This document shows, piece after piece, positions 1 to 11,848 of a DNA stretch of 64,000 bases (the first letter of the stretch is position 1; each line of letters begins with the position of its first letter). The notes under the pieces are model-generated. The model searched no databases. It saw only the letters and a program-made list of their open reading frames with translations, and had not been told where the DNA came from. A program made the position numbers and the translations under genes. Source of the stretch: Lutjanus erythropterus (lineage: Eukaryota; Chordata; Actinopteri; Lutjaniformes; Lutjanidae); assembly GCA_020091685.1 (NCBI GenBank), contig CM034604.1, positions 8,847,682 to 8,911,681 on the forward strand, in the 5' to 3' direction.

Positions 1-682
1 CAGATATGTCCATCTTCATTTATCTTCCTTTTATTAATCAGTGAAGCTGGTGTTGATGCATTCATTTAATTTTTTTTTCCTGTTTTTGCTAATGAATATT
101 CAGATCTTCTTCAGTCCATTCCAGCATCTGTTCTCATAAATCAAATCCACCTGCACCATATGTCTTTGGGCTACAATAACATACCAAGAGAGTCACACAG
201 GATAGGTGGGACACAACAGCGTCTGGCATGCAGACCTGAAGTATTTGTCTGGTGGAAATCACAATCCCGCGGAAATCTTTTCTGCCGTGTCAGAAATATA
301 GATTTTTCCCGATGAGTCCCATGTGTGTCTGTATCCTACGAAGATCTCCACATATTACGGGACTCCTCAGTGTGTTCAAATGAGAGACGGAGATAGAGGT
401 CGATTGCAGTAAAGCAAAATGGGCGCTAAAAGGTTTCTGTCTGACAGTGATGAAGGTAATGGGAGGAAATGGCATGTGAGGAATCTAGTTGTGAAACTGA
501 GCTGTTTATAGTGGAAGTTTCTGCTGTCTGTATACTGAGGTGTGGGAAACGTCACAGACATGACTTCACTAAATGCATGTTTAATGACAAATTGTGAAAA
601 CAAAAATGCTTTTGTGTCCAACCTTATTTCAGGGAGGGAGTATTATGGTTGATCACAAGATAAAAAGGCTCTTCATGAATTC

Positions 683-1678
683 CAGTGGTGGGAAGTAACT
701 AAGTACAAATTTTACTGTACTTAAAGTAGAGTTTTCAGGTGTCTTTACTTGAGTATTTATTTTACTGATTGATTTGTTGGCATATCCATCAGTGCGTATC
801 GCACACATCAGACTTAACAAAACTGTAACAACACAAAAGATGTGACACAATGAAAACGATGTACAAGACGTAACAACACAAAAACTACAAAACAAGACAT
901 AATATGATGAAAATGAGGTAACAAAATGAAAATGTTGTAACAAGATGGAAATGATGTAGCCAGACATACCAAGATGAAACGATGAACCAAGAAGATACAT
1001 AAAAGACATAACAAAAACAACATAACAAGACATAACAAAATGAAGACGTAAAAGACTTAAGAAGACAAAAATGATGCTTGAACAGGCTTGTCACTTTTGA
1101 TTTAATGCATTTGAGAGGAATTGTTGACTATTTTTACTTTGCATCATTGCACTTCTCAAAGTCAAAACCAATTTCAAGCTAAATGGAAGAGACAATAACA
1201 GATAGAAAAGAAGATTCAGCAGATGTAACAAGACAAAAACGACATAACACGCCGTAATATGATGAAAACAAAGTAACAAAATGAAAACAAAAGATGAAAA
1301 TGACATAAGATGAAACATAAGAGACGTAACAAGACGAAAATACTGTTAAAGACAAAAGTGACAAAAATGAAAACAACATTAAGACATAACAAGATGAAAA
1401 CGACATAACACGACAAAATAAAACGAAAATGACGTAAAAGATGTATCAAGACGAACACAATGTAAAAGACATAACAAGATGAACAGTCAGAGAGGGAGAC
1501 TTCAGTTAGCTTTGAACAAACACAGCTGGTAGAAATGTCCTTCAGAGGACAACTTTACTATTATACTTTGAGTACATTTCAGACCTTGTACTTTTTCACT
1601 TTTACTTGAGTAGAGTCAATACTTTTAGGATCTGTAATTCTACTTGAGTGAAGAATATATGCACTTTCGCCACCTCTC
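683..1678. mobile_element. hAT-like non-autonomous element, copy 1, with internal minisatellite
   Basis: The element is flanked by an exact 8-bp duplication ATGAATTC (675-682 and 1679-1686), the hAT hallmark. It starts CAGTGGTGGGAAGTAAC; the opposite end reads inward as GAGAGGTGG. Both ends carry AGTACTT/ACTTGAGTA stretches typical of a widespread teleost MITE. The interior, about 800-1490, is a degenerate tandem array (see separate entry). Leu/Phe/Cys-rich frames on the minus strand here are artefacts of the array. The element lies in a cnst intron. Confidence 0.85.
800..1490. repeat. degenerate minisatellite, unit like ACATAACAAGATGAAAACG
   Basis: Variants of GTAAAAGACATAACAAGATG and GAAAACGACATAACACGAC repeat with a period of roughly 10-27 bases. 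A stretch at 1078-1205 that belongs to the element's 5' half separates two blocks of array, so the element looks internally duplicated. Confidence 0.8.
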
Positions 1679-1796
1679 ATGAATTCAGGTTATCTACCAT
1701 GTATCTGTCTGTCTCAGCAGTGCAGGACGGGTGGATCGGACAGAAGAGTGCCCACATTTCGTCTGATAAATGCTGTGTTGACGTGTTGTGTTGTAC

Positions 1797-1908
1797 CTGA
1801 GGTGTGTCCTGCAGATCTGGCTCAGAGTCTCCATGTGTTTCTGACTGATGCCGTCTGTCTCAGCAGGCGAACTGCTCTCAGCATTGTTCTTCTCTCTCCA
1901 CTGGCTCT
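1797..1908 (-). CDS. cnst: cnst coding exon (METLSQICRTHL)
   Basis: This 112-nt exon (acceptor tgtgttcccag, donor CTCAG|gtacaa) begins SQWREKNNAESSS and ends METLSQICRTHL. That end matches human consortin FERLTKICATHQ. The upstream phase is correct. It ends in phase 2, and the next exon was not recognised within the remaining 1.8 kb. Confidence 0.85.
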
Positions 1909-4900
1909 CTGGGAACACATGTGGAGTACAGACAGGCACGCAAAAAAAATCAACGCACACACCCACTTAGGCTGACAATATTGCAGAACTGCACTGAGGT
2001 TTTTGATCACTGATGGTAATGTACAGAGGGAAGAAACAAGGGATTTTCACACTGCATCCTTAGCCCTGGACTAAGAATTGATCGTAGGTTGATCCTAGTT
2101 GATCCTAATCCTGCTCCACTTCAAATACACACTGGGTCTGTTTTTTGACGGATGCTGCATCAATCTGCCAGGCCATCCAGAGAACGGTTGTTTGGTCTAC
2201 GCCAGAGTTTGAGTCCAGCGTTCACACCAACCCAAACAAAACGCACCGGGGTTCAGTTCAACTGGACTAAACAAGGCTGGTGTGAACCTGTCCTGAGAAT
2301 GCTTTTAGCCCTGAGCAAAGTGCAGTGTGAACATCCCCTGCGGATGCATGCAGTACCCCAGGTCTCCTGCAGGGCAGCGAGGTTGGACAGCAGGCGTTCA
2401 TGGTAGAGCTTCTCCAGCTGCAGGAACTGGATGGCCCACTGGTCTGGTAGCATCGCTAGTTAAAGACACCAGCTGAGACTTTCCATTGAAGCATCTCTGA
2501 TAAACTGCAGTTATAGTTATTTTTTCAAGCTTGTTTTCTGTGAAACACGTTTCATGTACCAGCAGCTGTATAATGGCAAAACAGGGACTGAATTAGTTCA
2601 CAGTTAAAATTAAAATGTGTAATATAATGTACATGTTACATTCAAGTGGCTACAAGGATTGTTCACACTGTGTTGATTTTAGAGGCCCCTGTGGACAAAA
2701 GTGGTAGATTTTCCAGCATAACAGCCACAAAATACAACATCAAAAATAAATAAAAATCTCCTCCTGCTTCCTTTGCCTGGGATCATGTAAGCACAGGCTC
2801 TTCCAGGCTGCACACCGTGAATCGTTTCATCTGATTTCAAGGAGCCTTCGACAGGCATTAAGAACTATACAGAAATAGCTGCTCTTCCCGTGGATAGTCT
2901 TTGCCTATGTAGGTCATATAGAGGCATCAGTAGTAAGATGTGTGCAGCAGGGGTCTGCACCTGTTTTTATCATGATATCAATACCAATTCATTCTTGTGA
3001 CTTGGATTCAAGCGGCTGGTGACTCATTATGGTGCACCTTTTAATAAATCCCAGGCTAAAATCAATACAAAACAGAAAGTAAATGAAACAGAGCCTCGGG
3101 TGACCTAGAGGTTAGAAAGATTATCTCATAATCAAAAGGTCAAAAACATTCCAGGCTCTGTGCATAGCCTCAATCTGGAGTAGGATGTTACCGTGTCCAC
3201 CCACCGAAAATGTTTCCCCCCCTTTTCCTCTTCTTCCTTTCACTAACACTCTGCAGTGCATCTGCGACTGGAGATCGTTCTCCTTCTCTCTGACGAATCC
3301 TCCCTCGCCGTGCATCGAGCCTTCTCGCCTTCTCTCTCCCCTCGCACATAAACACATAAACACCACACGCCGACCTCCTTGCGGCAAGACAGGCCAACAG
3401 CAGCTGTTGCCAGGCCAACAGCAGAAACAGAGCCAGAGGAAACTACCGCTGCAAGCCATCAGGGCTCTCAGCCAAAGTATGGGGAACACCCAGTGACTGA
3501 GAGACAAACGCACCGATAGAAAACAACAACGAGACAGAGAAAGGCCAGGCTGATAGAAGAATAGACATCCAAGCAAGCATTAAATAAATGAATAACAGAA
3601 ACTATTTGCCTTCTGGCGTAGTTTGTTTTTACATTTTCATTGCTTACTGTCATTTGGAAATGGCTGAATATTATTCCTTTTGGTCCTATTCTCTACTTGC
3701 ACTACGTATTGTGTACAGTGGAGCTGTTTTACAAACCAAACATCTGTTTACTTCCCACCAACTCCATAGTAACATTACCTTCGCCTCCAACCTTAGTGAT
3801 TTTTCATTCTCAAGATTATTACTAATCAGAGTTTAGCAAAGCAGAGTTAAGTGAATGGTGCCCAGAAGAATTACATAGCAGCCTGTTTATGCAACGCTCA
3901 ATTCTGGACCAATTTCAAAGACTCAAATATTGTTGTCTCCATTAGTCACTTATACACAGAGACATGGGGAAGTTGGGTCCAGGTTGAAAAATATTGAAGT
4001 TACCCTTTAATGGAACAACGCTGGTGAATGTTTAAGTTATGTTACCTGGACACATACAATTTAAACTCATCCTCGAGCAATGAGGTCAGAGTTTTACACA
4101 AGACACAGAGTGTGAAAAAGAGCCATAGTGACCTAACGTCTCCTAAGCTGTGGAAATAAGACCAACATTGGTGCTACACTGAGTATCTAGCTAATGTTGC
4201 TAACTGTTAGCTGACTCCTTGACTCCTCTGGACACATGGCGTCTTTGCTACAGGTCTGATCTGTTCTCCATATGGCTGCATGCTCCACCAGCGTTTTGCC
4301 CACCTGATGATGTCGAACGTCACACATTGTACAGATTGTAAAGAACCCTGAGAAACTGTGATTTGGGATTTTGGGATTTATTGAAAGACCGTAACTCAAA
4401 GATGATAAATCACTAAGGTTGAAGGTAAAGGTAACATCACTGTAGAACTGACAGGAAGTTAACAGATGTTCACCTCGTAAAATGGATAAATGTCGCGCTA
4501 CATTGTGCAAGTGTATTGTGTTAGTCATCAGACCAACACAGGCGTCTAATGGAAGAACTTGGACAGCTTGAAATCTCTTCTTTTTTTTATCATCACATGT
4601 GCAATTTTGGCTTCATCAGGACTTCGCTGGAAAAAAACGAGTGATTTGCAAATGTCAAAATTCATAAAAACAGAAAAGATGAGGTCACTTGAAAGGATAC
4701 AGTCCTCTTTGAGTGAGTAGGCCTCTGCAATCTGAAAAAAAAGATAACTGAATAAACATGAGGAACACTGATTCACACACACATTCATACAGTACACCAG
4801 TGCAGTGTACAGAATAATACATACATGTTATTCTGTGGCTTAAAATAACTCTGAAACAAGTCATGTGACAGCGTTTCAATGTGAAACATCGCCATTAACC

Positions 4901-7443
4901 CGTGCAGCATCAAAGCACACAGTAACTTAAGCCGTGCTGCTCTTCATTGAAAATGATGTCGGCAAACACTAATTTGGCTGTTCAGCCACGTGTAGTTGTT
5001 TTTGTTTGAAATTCACCAAATTCCTTCAAAGATGAAGGTCACATGACAGCTTCACACCAGGAGTTAGAACCATGCAGACACCCTGTCAGACATGAAGTCA
5101 CATGCAACTGCTCATGGTACGGATTAACGTGTCTCTGTGGGATTTTTTTCCCATCAGCTTTTTACCTTCGTCTCCATAACCAGTCGACTATATGATTTAG
5201 TAAATGTACAGATGAGGAAGTTACACCTCCTCAGTTTTTCTTCTGTGATTCTATGATACCAGCTAGTTTTAGTTTTTTTTATATTAATAATTATTTCTCA
5301 GAGTGGAACGGATCTTATTGGGATTGCTTGTTTGATCACTCCCAAACTCCAAGATATTAGAACCTGGAACCAGAAAATGTTTGGGCTGAAAAATGACTGA
5401 ACTTGTTAGTCAGTTATCCAAAGTAATTGCTGAGTAATTTTCTGTCAATTGACTAATTGACCTGTGACCTTAACTTTGTACTGTAGGGGAGAACAGGGTA
5501 AGCTGAGCCAGTGGGTAAAATGAGCCACTCCTTGTAAGTAGCTAATAGTGCATTCATGTGGTGTTGGAATAATCGGAACATTGCAAACTTGCCTCTCACA
5601 TGCATGTCCCAGCTGAAACTACGCTAACTCGGCCTGAGCTATACTATCAGAGTGGTATTATAAGCTAGCTGGTTAGCATCTGTCTGAAATATCTCTGCAA
5701 AACCATGTAACAACATACATGTCTTTCACACATTGTCAGAACCATTATATCTTCACATTCAGTTGCTGATTTTATTAATGTTTCAAACTAAAATTGTTAT
5801 ATACTACACCTTTAATGACATATCCCTGCTTTTGATTGTGTCTGTTGACTTTTCAAAGAGAAATGTGTGTTCAGAGAATGGCCTGTTCAGTAATACTTAC
5901 ACAAATATTACTTCCCTTCTAATTCAGAAACCTCCTTGCACTCCCTCATTTAATTGATGATGTTTGCACTTGTAGCTGTATCCTGCATTCATCATAATCA
6001 CGGTTAATTATAATGGTTCACCAAGAGCCAAGCCTACTATCAGAGGCAGACGTGCAAACTTACATAAGAGACTATGTTTAGTGTTTCACAAATGAATTCA
6101 GGCACTGAAATATTTGGTACACCAGAACAGCAGATGCCGGCAGAAATGACCAAATATGGACCCTCATGTCTAAGAGAAAGTGAAAAGACATTGACCATGT
6201 TTCTGCTAGAAGTGAACAAATCAGTGACACCAGATTCCTTGTAATTGGAGTGTCTTTAAAAATATTTAAACAAAAAATTGTTATTCAGAGTTGGTAAGTA
6301 ACAAAGTACACGTTCTTTGTTACTGTACTTAAGTAGAGTTTTCCAGTATGTGTACTTTACTGGAGTATTTATTTTTCTTACAACCTTTTTGCTTTTACTC
6401 TCTACATTTTAAAAATGTTATGCCGCCTTTCTAACATCAAGACCGATTTCAACCTAAATGGACACACAGAAAAGATGATTCCTGGGTGTGTCCACCAGTG
6501 CAAATCACACAGACAGGTGTAAAAAGTTGAAAATGTGGAAAATGTAAAAGACGTAACAAGATGAAGTAAGGGTGAGGTTCTGTTAGCTTTGCACAGACAC
6601 AGCTGGAAGAAATGTCCTTCAGACAGCTACATTTTACTTTTATTCTTTCAGTACGTAATTTGAGATATAAATATAACATGTAACTGCTCCTGTCTCTCCT
6701 TTCCTTTCTTAGTATTTGAAAGAAAACAGCTTGTCCTTTGTTCCAGGATTACTGCAGCTGGCAGTAAAGCAAAGTAAACTACAAGTAGACAAAGGAATCA
6801 TACTGTCTAAGTGTTGTTAGGAAACTGTGGTCGCAAAGTATTGCACCCGCAACATGCAACCACCGCCGTGATCCTCTGTAACTAAACACAGACTGAATCA
6901 AACCACATTTATCACACCTCTAATTAGCATGTCTGTGTGAATACTGTAATTGTGATCCGAGGCAGCAGGAGACAAAGAGCAGAGGGATGCCGGTTCAAAT
7001 CCTTGCACCTGCAGAGTAGTTGCGTAAATGTTCTTTTCTGCTTCAGTAACCACCACTGATGTCACTTTAAGCAACGCATTTATAAGGAAGGGATGTTTAA
7101 GACTTTCAGACAGCCGACCTTTCTGAACGATAACCTAACCTATAACCTAAGTCGGTGCATCTGCACGCTCAAACAAGCTATTTTGATCCGTTTGTGAAAC
7201 ACCAGCTCAGGGATTTGTTATATTTGTCTCAGCTAATTGGGAGAACGTAGACTATGGAATCAGGTCACACACTGCCACACAAACACACACACACACACAC
7301 ACACACACTGTAGATGTAGGCATACAGAGACGTACGAACATATGTTGATGCATACACACCCACGCATGAAGCCATTCTGTCTGACTAAATAAAGACACAC
7401 ATTCCCTCAGGAATAATGCTCCCGCTTTCTCTCGAACATTCAC

Positions 7444-7487
<44 letters not shown>

Positions 7488-9290
7488 CTGGTGCAGGGAG
7501 TGTGGCAGCAGTGTGTAGTCAGTGTTTTCTCTGAGGGACTGCAGCGAGGCCAGCAGCTCCGGGCTGGGGCCCAGCAGTCCATCTCCAGAGACACTTCCTG
7601 GAAACATACAGCACAAACAAACACTAGGGTGAAATATACCTGATGTTTGAGATGTTTCACATCATGGTAACTTCCTGCAGCCTTGATTTGTCACTTCTGA
7701 TCACAGTTTGCATCAGGGTTTGAGGGAAAAAAACAACCCTGATGATGTCATTTTGATGTCATCAGGGTTATATGAACGGCAAATTCATGACAGACTGTGT
7801 GTAGCAAACTGGAGATTTGGAGTTTAAAAGACAACCATTTACCACACTGTAAAACCACATGCTATTTTAGGCTACTTGTTATAAGCAGTGAAAAACTAAA
7901 ATTTATATTATTACTATTATTTTTACTATTATTAGAAATACTGAATGCCAGTTACAGGGGTACTACACTGTATAGTAATGTGAAGGAAATAGTGATTCAG
8001 TGTTTTCATTTGATTAAAAACAGCTAAATCTCACTACCTTAGCTTTAAAGGGGTAGTTTGACTTTTTTGGGAGAGAAACGTTTTCACTTCCTTGCTGAGA
8101 GTTAGATGAGAAGATTGATACCAATCTCTAAATACAAACCTACCACCAACAGTTTAGCTTAGCTTAGCATAAAGACTGGAAACAGGGGGGTTAGCAGCTA
8201 GCCTGGTTCTATCCAAAGGCAACCATGGACTATTTCTTGGACAGGCACAGTCACTTCCTGAACTCCCCCATCACAGTGATGACGAGATTCAAGGAAGTGG
8301 AAATGGCCAAGAAATACAGAGACGCATAAAACCCCATGAACCACGCCTGTGAGGCAGATTTATTAACCTTTGGACACACCCAGGCTCGCTGTTTCCCCCT
8401 GTTTCCAGTCATCATGCTAAGCTAAGCGAACCATCTCTCTCGCTTTATATTCACTGTACTACTCTTTTAATCAGCTTACAACAATTAAAAACTTTATTTA
8501 CTGCACTTCTCAAAACAAAAGTTGCAAAGTAATTTACATGCTTGAACCAGGATGACAGGAAGACATCACATTTGATGATGTCATGAAGTAGCATGGAATC
8601 ATGGGAACTGTTTTCTAGACTTTTAAGCAACCATAGCTGATAAAAATCTTTATAATATATTATATGAAACTTATGTTAAATTATACTCATGGTCCTTACT
8701 CTCTTCTATATAAGTTCTAGAAAATAGTAACTAGCTAGCAACAGCTAGCAGAAAATGCACCATTACCATGAATAAGTAAGGTATTTCTCTGTGCTTAAAC
8801 ATTATTGGACACGTTTGGGATACTTAAAGTGCACAACTGAACAAAATATATATATATATATATATATAACATATGTCTATATATATAATATATATAACAT
8901 ATGTCTCCCATTGTTAGACATTTTAATATGTAAATGTTTCATCATATAGCTTTGTTGGCCGGATTCTGCAGCAGCTAGTTGAAGTCAAACATAATGTATT
9001 TGATGGAGTTGGATCAGTTTTTGAAAGTACAGGCTACACTACACTTCTGGTGTAAAAATACATCTATAAACGTGGAAGAATATTTTCAGGATTTTTTCAG
9101 TTCACATGGTTAGTCTCAAAGAAAGTACTTTATTGGTACCTGTGTCACTGGTACTTGAACTGGTAATGGTATCGTAATTTTTAAAACAACACCCAGTAAT
9201 GACTGGGAGATAAACCATTACATGCTTTTTAGGTAATCAGTAAAATCTTAAAATCAATTCTAGCAAGAGCAAGTAGCACGACATTGTTAC

Positions 9291-9374
<84 letters not shown>

Positions 9375-10540
9375 TGGCAGCCCCAGAAGACGTGGAAGAC
9401 GCTAAAGCTAACTGACAAACAGGCTGTTACCTCAGCAGGTTGCCATCGGTGACAGCCTGTCAGCCCCTCGCCTGCAGCCGTTACTGCGACAATTAGTCGC
9501 TATTATCTGCATCTGTATAGTGCAACTGTTACGCAACACAACTCCAGCTGCATACATTACAAACATCCAAGAGTATCCGCTGTGGCTTCCTTACAGCTTA
9601 GTATCATCCTGATCATCTTAAGCTCTGCTTGTTCCGGCAGTGTGTGGGAAACGGTGGTCCACAGATGGATGATAAGCTCTGAGTTGTTCTGGAAAGCTTT
9701 CAATCAGCAGAATAATGTGTGTTTCATCGTTCCACTGCGTCTCCCTACTGTGCTGTAAGATTAATAAAGTCAGTCTAGGGTTGTATGAAGATGATAAACT
9801 ATCTTTGAGAGGCGTTCGAATGAGCTGCAGTGTGTAGTATATTTTATAGTATCATTATGATCCTCATTAGTTGATACTGCAGAAAAAGCAACACTCCCTG
9901 ATGTGCACATATACAACCATAAAAAGCACAAAGAAGTCATATATTATACTGGTTCTCAACATTTTTGAGTCACAACCAAGGAAATCAAAAAGTTTATTTT
10001 ATGTTACAAAATGCAAATGTTACTTTTTGTTAGTGTGACTGTTCAGAACACGGTGGTTTATGATGGTAGCTGTCATTTATGTGCTGGCTTATAGTGTAAA
10101 TGGTTAGTGAGGTATAGAGCCGATAAGTCAATTTATCAATTAATCGATCAAAAGAAAATTAGTTGTCAACTGTATTGATAATCAGTTAATCGTTTCAGCC
10201 GTTCTTCATCATTTATGACAGAAAATAAAGAGTCTTTGGGTTTTGAACTTCTGGTTGGATAAAAGAAACTGTCTGAACATGTCACTTTGGGCTCTGAGAT
10301 ATTGTGATTTGCATTTTTTCACAATTTTGTGATATTTTATATACACTAAACAATCAATCTTGAAAGTAATTAGCTGAAATATCATTAATGAAAATAATCG
10401 TTACATGTTACATTTCTTGACATCAGTTGTACAATCTGAGACCCAGAACATCCGCAATTATCTCTAAGTCAAATCCGCACCCGCCCGGAACTGTTTATAT
10501 AAATACAGCAATCTGACCTGCACTCGTGATTAAACACACA

Positions 10541-10590
<50 letters not shown>

Positions 10591-11848
10591 CACTGTTGCC
10601 AAAGTGATAATGAGTCTATTTTGCAGCTATGCAGCTCATACTTTTTGAAACTTTTAACAAGCAGCGTAGCCACTGACAACATGATTCTCACAGTCTTTGA
10701 GCGTACCAGTCTCCCAAACGTCTGACTCGGCCTACGACAATGTATTGTCCACAACTTGGTGTCCTCCACTGACTATTTTAGCTCTCATGTCGTATGTCAT
10801 TTTAGCCAGCAGCTAGCCTACATCACTGTCAGATCAGACAGTGGCGTCCCATTGTTTTACAGGATGTGAGGACAAACATTGTGTTGTACTTTCACTTTCA
10901 CAATAAAACGCTTACAGCTGATTAGGCTTGATATTACTGTATAAATGTTAAAAATACCGAACAATCAGTTTCACTTCTGATTTCTCCACGGTGAACAACA
11001 TATTATTCTACTGTGAGTGTTATATTATTGTTCTCTCCTGCTCCCTGCCCTCAGTTAGTTCATTTTTATTTGTGGCTGCACTGTGAATTTATATAAATAT
11101 AATTTTTATCTGTTACACAAGGTTTTTGCGGGTCACCCTCTGATGCCCAATCCCAATGCAGGACTGTAAGCAGTATTTTTAATATCTATGAGTGCTCGTC
11201 TCTCCATCTGGTGGCCCCCAAAAATCATTTTGTGACGCCCTTTGGGATCCCAACCCCCAGGTTAAGAACCAATGATATATTAGATAAAAATAAGATAGAG
11301 AAAAGTATTCTACCTGTGGCACTGTTGATGCAAACCCCTTCTTCTCTCTGTGTAGTCCCAGTGTTCGGACCCTTCGTTGGGATGGCGTTCTTGTTTCCCA
11401 TCACCTCTGTCAATGCAGTGATCTTCTCCTCCAAGTTCACGTTCCCCAAAAGCTTCTCTGAGAGCCGTCAGTGGGCCGTGGCTGGATCTCTTTTCTCAGG
11501 GCCCTCAATGGAAAAACATTAATTGTTTCAGACTTTTATCAGAGCGCTTCCTTTGACTGAGATAAGAAAATTACTGAGTTCGAGGAGTCTCGAGCACTGG
11601 GGAATATGAGGTCTCTGCAGGTTTGGTTTTTTGTGATCACTCCTGAAGGAGCATGTGATTTAATCCTCCATCGCCTCTCCTGGGTGGTCAAAAGAAGTGA
11701 GATTTGAAATTTCCACCATAGTCAATGAAGGCTGGACTGTGGAGGATGATGTTCTCAGTTTTTGCAGACTTTCCGCAGTCCTCTCTGTGGTTAATTGTGT
11801 TTTTTCTCGTCTTAAACACAGTATTCAGAGGATCCCCTTTCCTTGTGC
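1797..11848 (-). CDS. cnst: consortin (cnst), partial gene: six coding exons, 3' end outside window
   Basis: Consortin is an integral membrane protein of the trans-Golgi network that binds connexins and helps deliver them to the plasma membrane (known from mammals). Six minus-strand exons were assembled: 11717-11848, 11314-11457, 7488-7597, 4701-4731, 2357-2443 and 1797-1908. Each has AG/GT borders and all five junctions keep frame. The joined peptide contains LPHSLHQIAEAYSLKEDYQW and then FLQLEKLYHERLLSNLAALQ. These match the conserved N-terminal block of human consortin (LPLCLHQIAESYFQEEDYEK, then FIQLERLYHEQLLANLSAIQ). The C-terminal membrane segment is not reached because the gene continues left of base 1. 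The start-codon exon was not found; it should lie between 11.85 and 16 kb. The identity is firm from the central block, while the two 5'-most exons are weaker. Confidence 0.82.
2357..2443 (-). CDS. cnst: cnst coding exon (QWAIQFLQLEKLYHERLL)
   Basis: This 87-nt exon encodes QWAIQFLQLEKLYHERLL and then SNLAALQETW, an amphipathic helical segment and the best-conserved part of consortin seen here. The acceptor is gctaccag and the donor is TGGG|gtactg. The exon ends in phase 1, and its G joins AG of the 1.8-kb exon to encode Glu, as in human QEQWE. Confidence 0.9.
3700..4510. mobile_element. foldback element, arms about 110 bp
   Basis: The left arm (about 3720-3812) contains AACATCTGTTTACTTCC and CCAACCTTAGTGATTTTTCA. 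The right arm (about 4392-4490) contains the inverse forms TGATAAATCACTAAGGTTG and GGAAGTTAACAGATGTT. There are no recognised coding remains; it lies in a cnst intron. Confidence 0.65.
4701..4731 (-). CDS. cnst: cnst 31-nt microexon
   Basis: A 31-nt exon encodes IAEAYSLKED plus one base. It is bordered by a strong polypyrimidine acceptor (ttttttcag) and the donor T|gtatcc. The residues line up with human consortin IAESYFQEED without gaps. The final T combines with the first two bases of the next exon (AC) to give the conserved Tyr of the EDY motif. Confidence 0.87.
6286..6670. mobile_element. hAT-like element, copy 3 (array nearly absent)
   Basis: It begins CAGAGTTGGTAAGTAAC and shares with copy 1 the TGTACTTAAGTAGAGTTTTC block, the TCAACCTAAATGG block and the CAGCTGGAAGAAATGTCCTT block. 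Only one unit of the array (GTAAAAGACGTAACAAGATG) is present near 6545. The right end is truncated. Confidence 0.75.
7446..7483. repeat. (CA)n microsatellite beside a cnst splice donor
   Basis: The CA run ends four bases from the exon at 7488, so on the transcript the intron begins gtgcgtgtgtg. A second CA run lies at 7282-7308. Confidence 0.95.
7488..7597 (-). CDS. cnst: cnst coding exon (LLASLQSLRE...LPHSLHQ)
   Basis: This 110-nt exon (acceptor gtttccag, donor CAG|gtgcgt) encodes SVSGDGLLGPSPELLASLQS and ends LPHSLHQ in phase 0. It corresponds to the human segment ending LPLCLHQ. A long (CA/TG) microsatellite begins only four bases into the downstream intron. Confidence 0.85.
8044..8470. 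repeat. interspersed repeat (GGGGTAGTTTGAC ... GCTTAGCATAAAGACTGG)
   Basis: It contains TTAGCTTAGCTTAGCATAAA and, near the right end, the inverse-like CATGCTAAGCTAAGCG, so it folds back. A diverged copy lies at 48674-48990. Confidence 0.65.
8845..8868. repeat. (AT)12 microsatellite
   Basis: A short AT run followed by two ATATAACATATGTCT duplicates. Confidence 0.9.
9294..9373. repeat. (TG)40 microsatellite
   Basis: This is an uninterrupted dinucleotide run of 80 bases, the longest perfect one in the window. Confidence 0.95.
10115..10420. repeat. ATTAATCGATTA-type interspersed repeat
   Basis: Terminal stretches such as TCAATTAATCGATC and AATCGTTACA flank a middle with CTTTGGGTTTTGAACTTCTG. 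Relatives occur at about 23390-23690, 35225-35492 (ending AGTTGCAGCCCTAG) and 36670-36998 (ending AGTCGTTGCAGCTCTAA). Confidence 0.6.
10534..10588. repeat. (CA)n microsatellite
   Basis: A CA run with one AA interruption near its start; it lies in the cnst intron. Confidence 0.95.
11314..11457 (-). CDS. cnst: cnst coding exon
   Basis: This is a 144-nt exon with acceptor gctctcag and donor ACAG|gtagaa. It encodes KLLGNVNLEEKITALTEVMG followed by a Thr/Gly/Glu-rich stretch ending INSAT. The NLEEKITALTEV part resembles the human consortin segment MQEKVLSAVTYAV, which lies just upstream of the LCLHQ block. The exon ends one base into a codon, and that G completes GGA with the first two bases of the 7.5-kb exon. 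Confidence 0.65.
11717..11848 (-). CDS. cnst: cnst candidate coding exon (N-terminal region)
   Basis: This is a 132-nt open segment between a polypyrimidine acceptor (cttctcag) and a donor G|gtgg. It encodes a basic, low-similarity stretch (TRKGDP...ENIILHSPAFIDY). It ends in phase 1, and its last G joins the AG that opens the next exon to make a Glu codon. The consortin N-terminus is poorly conserved, so support comes mainly from splice sites and phase. The frame enters in phase 1, so an upstream coding exon is still missing. Confidence 0.5.

Noticed and set aside
180-255. Possible next cnst exon (QILQVCMPDAVVSHL, donor TTG|gtatgt)
   Set aside because: Splice sites and phase would fit, but there is no similarity to the expected consortin sequence.
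3121-3576. 151-residue minus-strand open frame, and a 103-residue plus-strand frame across it
   Set aside because: Low-complexity composition, no recognisable domain, no splice context with cnst.
11211-11522. Plus-strand open frame of 103 residues
   Set aside because: It is antisense to the cnst exon at 11314-11457 and has no support of its own.
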